From the NCBI GenBank assembly GCA_021847645.1, contig JAJZQG010000016.1, positions 1 through 60,784 on the forward strand: a DNA stretch of 60,784 bases, given 5' to 3'. Made by a program: the position numbers and the translations under genes. The DNA is from Myxococcales bacterium (GTDB lineage: Bacteria > Myxococcota_A > Polyangia > Polyangiales > Polyangiaceae). The stretch's first letter is position 1. Every line of letters starts with the position of its first letter. Under the pieces are notes generated by a model. The model searched no databases. It was not told the DNA's origin and saw only the letters and a list, made by a program, of their open reading frames with translations. Positions 1 to 7,046 of this stretch are shown here, in pieces.

Positions 1-200
1 GAGGGTTGAGGGCTGAGGCAGGGAGCGGGCAAACGTCGGCTCAGCCCCATCTGCGGCCGTCTGCGTCATCTGCGGCCAACTCAGGGAGGCGGCCCGGATC
101 GCCCGAAATTAAGATGCGCCGGCCCTGCGGACGGAGCGCAGGGCGTGGCGACGTGCTAGCCTCCAGCGCTGCACGTCGTCGGATGAACCAGAGGAAGTCG

Positions 201-812
201 ATGAGAGAACGCGAGCGCGGGCCGGCGCGGGAGATCGAGACCGAGCACTATGAGGCCCAGCAGGGCCACCAGGGCTGCGTGGTGTGGCTCACGGGGCTGA
301 GCGCAGCGGGCAAGTCCACGATAGCGACGCACGTGGCGCGACGGCTCTTCGAGGAAGGGAGCCACGTGTACGTGCTCGACGGCGACAGCCTGCGCCAGGG
401 GCTCACGCGGGATCTGGGGTTCTCGCCGACGGCCCGGGAGGAGAACATCCGGCGGGCGGGCGAGGTTGCGAAGCTGTTTCGCCGGGCGGGGTTCATCGTG
501 CTGGCGGCATTCGTCTCGCCCTATCGCAAGGATCGGGACTTCGTCCGATCGATCCTGGACGACGGGCACTTCATCGAGGGGTACGTGAGCGCGGATCTGG
601 ACACGTGCATCGGGCGGGATCCCAAGGGGCTGTACAAGAAAGCGCTGCAGGGCGCCATCCCGGAGTTCACGGGCGTCAGCGCTCCCTACGAGCCTCCCCT
701 CGCCCCCGAGATCGTGCTCGACACCACGGCGCAATCGGTCGACCAGAGCGTGCACGCCGTGATCGACCTGCTGGACGCACGGGGCATTCGCAAGGCGAGA
801 GCCCGCGGCTGA
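201..812 (+). CDS. cysC: adenylylsulfate (APS) kinase
   Basis: Cytoplasmic kinase that phosphorylates adenylylsulfate with ATP to give PAPS, the donor for sulfotransferases and for sulfate reduction. The P-loop GLSAAGKST lies at residues 32-40, followed by the family's DGDSLRQGL stretch, the REENIRR helix and the substrate-binding segment around FVSPYRKDRD. From this ATG the protein is 203 residues, the usual size for stand-alone CysC. I chose 201 because AGAGGAAG sits 5 bases upstream; an in-frame ATG at 183 has no ribosome site, and the frame stays open to the window edge. Bases 1-200 hold nothing else recognisable. No sulfate adenylyltransferase gene is next to it. The only PAPS user seen nearby is the sulfotransferase fusion at 7031-9817. 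Confidence 0.93.
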   Translation: MRERERGPAREIETEHYEAQQGHQGCVVWLTGLSAAGKSTIATHVARRLFEEGSHVYVLDGDSLRQGLTRDLGFSPTAREENIRRAGEVAKLFRRAGFIVLAAFVSPYRKDRDFVRSILDDGHFIEGYVSADLDTCIGRDPKGLYKKALQGAIPEFTGVSAPYEPPLAPEIVLDTTAQSVDQSVHAVIDLLDARGIRKARARG

Positions 813-889
813 TCGCCGCTTATCCATTGTATTTGCAACTGTCTTCGTCGAGCCCCCGGGATGGCGGGAAAGCCGGTCCGGCTGTCGCG

Positions 890-2014
890 CTACATCAGGG
901 CGTCACGCTGCGCCGCCAACGCCACCAGCAGCGCGTCGTAGGGCTGCTGGAACTTGCGAACGCCGTCGCTCAAGAGATGGTCGGTCACGTCGGCCATCGA
1001 GATGCCGGCACGCTCGACCATGCCGATCACCTGCTCGGCCTCGTCCAAGCCGTGCTCGAGGGTGGCAGCCACACGGCCGTGGTCGCGAAATGCGTCGATG
1101 GTCGACGGCGGCAGGGTGTTGACGGTATCGGGACCGATCAGCTCTTCGGCGTACAGCACGTCCCGGTAGCGAGGATTCTTGGTGGAGGTGCTGGCCCAGA
1201 CGATGCGTTGGGGCCTTGCGCCGGCGTGGAACAGGTCGCGCCAGCGCGGGCCTACGAACAGCTGCTTGTAGCGGCGGTAGGCGAGGCGGGCCCAGGCCAC
1301 GGCCACACGTCCTGGGATGCGATCGAGCTCGAGCCGGTCGAGGCCGTAGGCGTGGGTGGAGCGCCCCTGGAGCAGCGGGTCGACCGCAGAGTCGATGCGG
1401 CTCACGAAGAAGCTGGCGACACTGGCGACCGAGCGGATGTCTTCGTTGCGGCGAGCACGGTGCTCCAGGCCACTGAGGTACGCCTCGACCGCGGCCTCGT
1501 AGGCCTCATGGGAGAACAGCAGGGTGACGTTGACGTTGATGCCTTCTCGCACGAGCGCTTCGACGACGGGGAAGCCTTCGGGCGTGCCGGGGATCTTGAG
1601 CATCAGGTTGGGCCGGCCCACGGTGTTCCACAAGCGGCGCGCCTCGCGCAGGGTCTCGCGCGTGTTGTGGGCCAAGTGCGGCGAGACCTCAAGGCTGACG
1701 TAGCCGTCGCGCGCCTCGGTGGCTTCGTACACATGGCGCAAGGCGTCAGCGGCCAAGCGCACGTCCTCGACGGCGACTCGCTCGTAGATGGCGGCCGGAT
1801 CGCGCAGCCCGCTGCGCACCAGGTCTCGGACCTGGTCGCGGTACTCGGGCCCCTCGCGGATCGCCTGCTCGAAGATGGTGGGATTCGAGGTCATGCCGGA
1901 CAGGCCGTCGTCGCGCACCAGGCGCTGCAACTGACCGCCGGTGACGAGATCACGACGGATGAAGTCGATCCAAAACGACTGCCCCATGGCGGCGAGCTGC
2001 CTGAGCGTGCTCAT
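890..2014 (-). CDS. tal: transaldolase
   Basis: Pentose-phosphate pathway enzyme that moves a dihydroxyacetone unit from sedoheptulose 7-phosphate to glyceraldehyde 3-phosphate through a Schiff base. The 374-residue protein matches the longer actinobacterial/cyanobacterial-type transaldolases. Visible motifs are SNPTIF (residues 43-48), SLEVSP (107-112) and the catalytic lysine in NLMLKIPGT at residue 140. The start at 2014 is supported by AGGGAGG about 6 bases upstream; the frame extends further but without family similarity. It converges on cysC (77-base gap) and diverges from the VWA lipoprotein gene. A TATGCT box at about 2063-2058 on this strand could be its -10 element, but no good -35 was found. 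Confidence 0.95.
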   Translation of the reverse strand: MSTLRQLAAMGQSFWIDFIRRDLVTGGQLQRLVRDDGLSGMTSNPTIFEQAIREGPEYRDQVRDLVRSGLRDPAAIYERVAVEDVRLAADALRHVYEATEARDGYVSLEVSPHLAHNTRETLREARRLWNTVGRPNLMLKIPGTPEGFPVVEALVREGINVNVTLLFSHEAYEAAVEAYLSGLEHRARRNEDIRSVASVASFFVSRIDSAVDPLLQGRSTHAYGLDRLELDRIPGRVAVAWARLAYRRYKQLFVGPRWRDLFHAGARPQRIVWASTSTKNPRYRDVLYAEELIGPDTVNTLPPSTIDAFRDHGRVAATLEHGLDEAEQVIGMVERAGISMADVTDHLLSDGVRKFQQPYDALLVALAAQRDALM

Positions 2015-2295
2015 GATTGCCCTCCCTTGGCCGGATTGCGCCGAACCCGATGAGCAAAGCATAGCACGGGCCGGAGCGCGGATGCGGCGAGAAGGCGCGA
2101 TCGAGGCGTCATCGCGGCATGCCGGGCGAGACGGCGGCTGGCGCGGGCGCGGGGGGCGGCGGCAGCGCTGCGCGAGACCAGTGGCGAGCAGCACACCGGA
2201 GCGGACGTGCCGGCGCGCGGGCACGCACGACATCGCGTCGATTTCGTGGTAGAGCGCAGAGCGCCTGGCAACGAGCCGAAGCCGAGGAGGCCAAC

Positions 2296-3669
2296 ATGAA
2301 AACCGCCGTGGGCTTGTGGATGGTGTTCGCTCTCCCCCTCGCATGCATGGCGTGCAGCGCCAACTCCAAGAGCGGAGGATACGGTGGGGGGACGCCGGGC
2401 GGCGGCGGCACCGGGGGTGAGCCGCAAGACGCGGCCGTGATCGTTCCGGACTCCTCCACCGGTGGGTCCGGCGGGACGGCGTGGAATGTCGATTCGGGAC
2501 CCCAGGACGCGGAACCGCTGGGCGACGGAGAAGCCTGCTCGGCCACGTCGCAGGCGGCGGAGCCCTACCCGCTGGACATGTACGTGATGATGGATCAGTC
2601 CGGATCGATGAGCGACCCGGCAGGTCTATTGCCGACGAGCCCGACCAAGTGGAAGGCGGTGGCCGCCGCGTTCAACAGCTTCATGCAGAACACGACCTCC
2701 ACGGGCCTGAGCATGGGAATCCAGTACTTCCCCCTGCCCGTGGTGCCCTGGAGCCAATTCGCCGCATGCGCCTCCAGCGATCCTCAGTGTCCCAACAACG
2801 GTGTCTGCCTGACCACGGCGTCGTCGACGATCTGCACCGGCGCGTGCACCACGTCGGCCGATTGCGGTCCAGGCCAGGAATGCGTGGTGAGCACGAGCGG
2901 ATACTGCAACAACGACTCCTGCGACTATGCCGTCTATGAAACCCCCGAGGTCGAGATCGCCGCTCTTCCGGGGGTCGCGCCTGCGATCTCGGCGTCCCTC
3001 GCCCAACACGGTCCGATGACGAATACGCCGTCGGCGCCGGCGTTGCACGGCGCGATCGAGCATGCACGGCAGTGGGCGACGGCGCATGCGGACCACACGA
3101 CGATCGTGGTGTTCGCCACCGACGGGATGCCATCCGTATGTCCGGCGGACGGCACCGAGGCGCAGCTGGTGAACCTGACCAAGCAGTCTGCGCAAGGCGG
3201 CTTGAACGGCACTCCGCCCGTCAAGACATTCGTCATCGGGGTCGTCACGCCCGGCGACATGTTCTCCACCAACAACCTGAACGCGATCGCCCAATCCGGC
3301 GGAACTGGCCAGGCCTTCATCCTCAATCCGAACCAGGATTTGACCACGCAGTTTTCGCAAGCCCTGGAGGCGATTCGGGGGGCGACGATGAACTGCGAGT
3401 TCAAGATTCCGGACACGGGCACAGCGCTCGACTACGGCAAGGTCAACGTGACCTACACCGCGGCCAACACGCAGAAGTATCCCGTGTACTACGTCGCGTC
3501 CGAGGCCGCCTGCAACCCGACCGATGGCGGCTGGTACTACGATGTCGACCCGTCGGCCGGAACGCCGACCAAGATTCTGCTGTGCCCCCAGTCGTGCGCG
3601 TTCATTCAGAGCTACGGGGGGTCGATCAGCATCGAGCTCGGGTGCAAGACACAGACCGGGCCGAAATAG
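2296..3669 (+). CDS. VWA-domain surface lipoprotein with Cys-rich insert
   Basis: Predicted exported lipoprotein of 457 residues. The N-terminus has a short hydrophobic signal ending in ACMAC (Cys17/Cys20 are lipidation candidates), then a Gly-rich linker with runs of GGG, a common myxobacterial lipoprotein layout. A von Willebrand A domain starts near residue 93, with the metal-site motif DQSGSMSD at about 98-105, and spans most of the protein. Within it, about residues 155-215, sits a Cys-rich segment with eight or more closely spaced cysteines of the CPNNGVC/CTTSADC type, likely disulfide-bonded. The start is chosen from GAGGAGG 5 bases upstream. VWA domains usually bind proteins or matrix; the partner is unknown. 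No operon mate is evident. Confidence 0.85.
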   Translation: MKTAVGLWMVFALPLACMACSANSKSGGYGGGTPGGGGTGGEPQDAAVIVPDSSTGGSGGTAWNVDSGPQDAEPLGDGEACSATSQAAEPYPLDMYVMMDQSGSMSDPAGLLPTSPTKWKAVAAAFNSFMQNTTSTGLSMGIQYFPLPVVPWSQFAACASSDPQCPNNGVCLTTASSTICTGACTTSADCGPGQECVVSTSGYCNNDSCDYAVYETPEVEIAALPGVAPAISASLAQHGPMTNTPSAPALHGAIEHARQWATAHADHTTIVVFATDGMPSVCPADGTEAQLVNLTKQSAQGGLNGTPPVKTFVIGVVTPGDMFSTNNLNAIAQSGGTGQAFILNPNQDLTTQFSQALEAIRGATMNCEFKIPDTGTALDYGKVNVTYTAANTQKYPVYYVASEAACNPTDGGWYYDVDPSAGTPTKILLCPQSCAFIQSYGGSISIELGCKTQTGPK

Positions 3670-3851
3670 GCGAAGCCGGGCTCGCGCCGGGAGAATCGGG
3701 TGTGGTGCGCCGGGAGACTACTGCGCGGTGCGGCGCACGGCAGCGATCTGGTAGGGTGATGCCGGCTTGACACGACTGCTTTCCAAGGGCACATGCTTCG
3801 CAGTGCTCCGATGGAGCTTCGTGCACACGCGTCCCGCGCAGCTTGGGTCCC

Positions 3852-6800
3852 ATGAAGAATCGCCGCTCGCTCCCGATCATGGCCGACGATGGGTCCGCGC
3901 GACCACGACCCGAGCCCGACGAAGTGGCGGGGGTGGCGGCGGGGGGCTACGCGCAGCTACAGAGCGTGCTGGACGCCATTCCGTTCCCGGCATTCCTCAT
4001 CGACCGACAGTTCAACATCGTTGCCGCCAATCGCGCCGTCGCGCTCAGAAATGCGGGGGGAAACGTCATCGGTGCGACTTGCACGCGCGTCATGCACGGC
4101 ACCCAGGTTCCGCCGCCGGACTGTCCGCTTCCGAGAGCGGCTCAAGGCGGCCTCCAGGAGCCGGCCTGCGAGTTCGAGCATCCGCCCGGCTCCGGTCAAT
4201 GGATTCGCTCGGAGCTGTATCCCACCGATCTTCCGGCCCCGAACGGCGGGCGCACCTTCCTGCACTTGCTGCGAGACATCACGGCCCAGAGGCTCGACCA
4301 GGCCGAGCTGCGCCACAGCCTTGACATGCAATCGGTCGTGAACCGCCTGCTGAAGCTGGGGGGCGAGCCGGTCTCGCTCGAGGAGGTGCTGGACGCAGCG
4401 CTGCAGATGCTTCTGTCGCTGCCGTGGCTCGCGCTCGAGCAGCGCGGGGCGATCTTCACGGCCGACGCGCCGGGCGAGCTGACGATGAAGGTCAGCCGCG
4501 GGATGCCCCAGGATGCCCGGACGGCGTGTGCGCGAGTGCCTTTCGGAACGTGCCTGTGCGGTACGGCGGCGGAACGCCGCGCGCCCCTCGTCACGACGCA
4601 TGTGGGCGAGCGGCACGAGGTCCGATTCGCGGACATGGCCGACCACGGGCACTGCTGCGTTCCCATCATGGCCGGAGGTACCGTGCTGGGCGTGATCAAC
4701 GTCTATGTGGCGCCTGGGCACCAGTGCTCCGCCTCGGACCTCGAGCGCCTGCAGATCGTAGCGGGAACGCTTGGCGGCGTGATTCGCCATCGACGAGCAG
4801 AAGAGGCGACCGCGCGGCTCGCGACGGTGGTGGAGTCCACCTCGGACTTCGCGTGTGTGGCCGATGTCGACGGGAGGATCCAATACGCCAATCCGGCCTT
4901 GCGACGGCTGATCGGGGGGCAGGGGGAGCTGCGCGGGAAGCCCCTGGGGGAGCTGTTTGCCGGCTGGGCTCGCCGGCTCGTGGACACGGTGGGGATCCCG
5001 CAGGCGATGAAGGAGGGACGCTGGTCGGGCGAGACGTCGCTGCGGGCGAGCGACGGCACGGAGCTGCCGGTGTCGCAGGTGATTCTGGCGCACCGAGGCC
5101 CGTTGGGCGCGGTCGAGTACGTGTCGAGCATCATGCGAGACATCCGGGAGCAGCGCCAGCAGCTCATCCAGAGCGAAGAGCGCTATCGCATGCTGCTGGA
5201 GACGTCTCCGGACGCGATCCTGGTGCACGACGGCGCGGTATTTCGCTACGCCAACACGTCGGCGGTGGAGCTGTTGGGCGCGGCGAGCCCGCAGGAGCTG
5301 GTCGGGCGCAGGGTAACCGACGTGTTTCACGAGGAATACCGGGGCATCGGGCTGTCGCGCATTCGGGAGACGATTGAAGGGGGGCACTCTCCGCTCCGGC
5401 AGATGCTCTATGTGCGTTTGGACGGGGAGCCGATCGAGGTCGAGACGACGCTGTCGGAGGTGACGTTCCATGACGAGCCGGCGGTGCTCATGATCGTGCG
5501 TGACATCCGTCAGCGCCGTCGTCTGGAGCGGGAGGTCGCGGCGGACCGGCAGCGGTTGCAGCTGGCGCACCAGGCGGGGCACATCGGCGCATTCGACTGG
5601 GACCTGGACAGCAACCGGGTGGTGTGGACGCCGGAGCTGGAGGCGCTGTACGGTCTGCCGTCGGGGGCGTTTGCGGGGACGTACGATGCGTGGGAGCGCA
5701 TGATTCACCCGGGGGATCGGGCGCAGTTCGCCGAGGGGATTGTCAGGCAACTGGCGGATCGCGGCGAATTCCAGCTGGAGATGCGCGTGCTGCGCGCCGA
5801 CGGCGAGGAACGTTGGCACGACGCCTGGGGGCGCGCGACACACGATGACGGCGGCGCAGGGAGGCGGGTTGTCGGGGTGGCGTTGGACATCAGCGATCGG
5901 AAGAAGACCGAGCATCAGCTTCAGGACGCGTTGAGAGCGCGCAATCAGCTGCTGGCGATGCTCAGCCACGAGCTGCGCACACCGCTCACGCCGGCCCTGA
6001 TGGCGGCGTCGTCGCTCGAATCCGCCCCGGAGCTGCCGTCGACCGCGCGGTTCGACGCGACGCTGATCCGCCACGCCATCGAGCTCGAGGCGCGGCTCAT
6101 CGACGACCTGTTGGATATCACCCGTATCGGCACTGGCAAGTTGGGACTGCAAGTGGTCGCCACCGATCCATCCGAGGCGTTGGACAACGCGCTGGGCATC
6201 TGCCGGGTAGATGCGTCGCGCAAGGCCATTGACCTGCAGGAGAGCCTGCGGGCCGGTTCGTGCGAGCTTCAGGCGGACCCGGCGAGGCTCCAGCAGGTGT
6301 TCTGGAATCTGCTCCGCAACGCCATCAAGTTCACACCTCACGGCGGGAGCATCCGGGTCGAGACGTGGCTCGACGAGGAAGGCGACCGGCGCTTCCATGC
6401 GCGCATCGCGGACACCGGGCGGGGAATTGCGCCGGAGCTGATGCCGCGGCTGTTCACGCCGTTCGAGCAAGGTGGGCCGGAGGTAACGCGTGAGTTCGGC
6501 GGCCTGGGGCTGGGGCTTGCCATCAGCAAGACCCTGGTGGACATGCAGGGCGGGCGAATCGAGGCGCACAGCGACGGGCGTGGGCTCGGGGCGTGGTTCA
6601 CGGTCAGCTTCCCGGTCGCGGTGGCCAGGCCCAGGCTCCAGCCGACACCGAAGAGCGACCGGCAGGCTCCTGAGCGCCGCCCCCTGCGCATTCTGGTCGT
6701 CGACGACGACCGGGCCACGTCGCTGGTGGCGGCCCGGGTGCTGGGCAAGGCGGGGCACAGAGTGGTGACGGCCGCGAACGTGAGGGACGCGCTGGAAGCA

Positions 6801-7046
6801 TTCGGGCGCGACACGTTCGATGTTCTGCTGAGCGACATCAGCCTGCCCGACGGCACGGGGCTAGACTTGGTGCGCGCGGCAAGCAAGCAGCGGCCGATCG
6901 TCGCCATCGCGTTATCGGGCCTGGGGGCCGCGCACGACATCGAGGCCAGCAAGAGCGCGGGCTTCGCCATCCACCTGACCAAGCCTATCAGCGCCGAACG
7001 CCTGCTGACAGCCATTGCCCAGGCCGTTCCTCACTCGAAGCCGTAG
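3852..7046 (+). CDS. hybrid sensor histidine kinase (PAS-GAF-PAS-PAS-PAS-HisKA-HATPase-REC)
   Basis: Large soluble hybrid kinase of 1064 residues without membrane segments, so probably a cytoplasmic sensor. In order: a PAS domain (about 30-150) carrying CTRVMHG and PPPDCP cysteines; a GAF domain (about 165-310) with the cysteine motifs GTCLCG and HGHCCVP; three more PAS domains (about 320-690); HisKA with the phospho-acceptor in SHELRTPLTP; an HATPase domain with NLLRNAIKF (N box), DTGRGI (G1) and GLGLGLAI (G2); and a C-terminal receiver whose phospho-acceptor aspartate is in LLSDISLPDG. ATG 3852 fits best; TTG 3843 and ATG 3879 are in-frame alternatives. Its 3' end overlaps the convergent fusion gene by 16 bases. 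No response regulator gene is adjacent, so it probably feeds an unlinked phosphorelay. Confidence 0.93.
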   Translation: MKNRRSLPIMADDGSARPRPEPDEVAGVAAGGYAQLQSVLDAIPFPAFLIDRQFNIVAANRAVALRNAGGNVIGATCTRVMHGTQVPPPDCPLPRAAQGGLQEPACEFEHPPGSGQWIRSELYPTDLPAPNGGRTFLHLLRDITAQRLDQAELRHSLDMQSVVNRLLKLGGEPVSLEEVLDAALQMLLSLPWLALEQRGAIFTADAPGELTMKVSRGMPQDARTACARVPFGTCLCGTAAERRAPLVTTHVGERHEVRFADMADHGHCCVPIMAGGTVLGVINVYVAPGHQCSASDLERLQIVAGTLGGVIRHRRAEEATARLATVVESTSDFACVADVDGRIQYANPALRRLIGGQGELRGKPLGELFAGWARRLVDTVGIPQAMKEGRWSGETSLRASDGTELPVSQVILAHRGPLGAVEYVSSIMRDIREQRQQLIQSEERYRMLLETSPDAILVHDGAVFRYANTSAVELLGAASPQELVGRRVTDVFHEEYRGIGLSRIRETIEGGHSPLRQMLYVRLDGEPIEVETTLSEVTFHDEPAVLMIVRDIRQRRRLEREVAADRQRLQLAHQAGHIGAFDWDLDSNRVVWTPELEALYGLPSGAFAGTYDAWERMIHPGDRAQFAEGIVRQLADRGEFQLEMRVLRADGEERWHDAWGRATHDDGGAGRRVVGVALDISDRKKTEHQLQDALRARNQLLAMLSHELRTPLTPALMAASSLESAPELPSTARFDATLIRHAIELEARLIDDLLDITRIGTGKLGLQVVATDPSEALDNALGICRVDASRKAIDLQESLRAGSCELQADPARLQQVFWNLLRNAIKFTPHGGSIRVETWLDEEGDRRFHARIADTGRGIAPELMPRLFTPFEQGGPEVTREFGGLGLGLAISKTLVDMQGGRIEAHSDGRGLGAWFTVSFPVAVARPRLQPTPKSDRQAPERRPLRILVVDDDRATSLVAARVLGKAGHRVVTAANVRDALEAFGRDTFDVLLSDISLPDGTGLDLVRAASKQRPIVAIALSGLGAAHDIEASKSAGFAIHLTKPISAERLLTAIAQAVPHSKP

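Noticed and set aside
3767..3795. TTGACA box upstream of the PAS/GAF kinase as a sigma-70 promoter
   Set aside because: The -35 match is perfect but at 17 bases spacing the -10 reads CACATG, only about two of six matches.
3957..6758. Long open frame on the reverse strand opposite the hybrid kinase
   Set aside because: Arg/Pro/His-rich, no domain; a shadow of high third-position GC.
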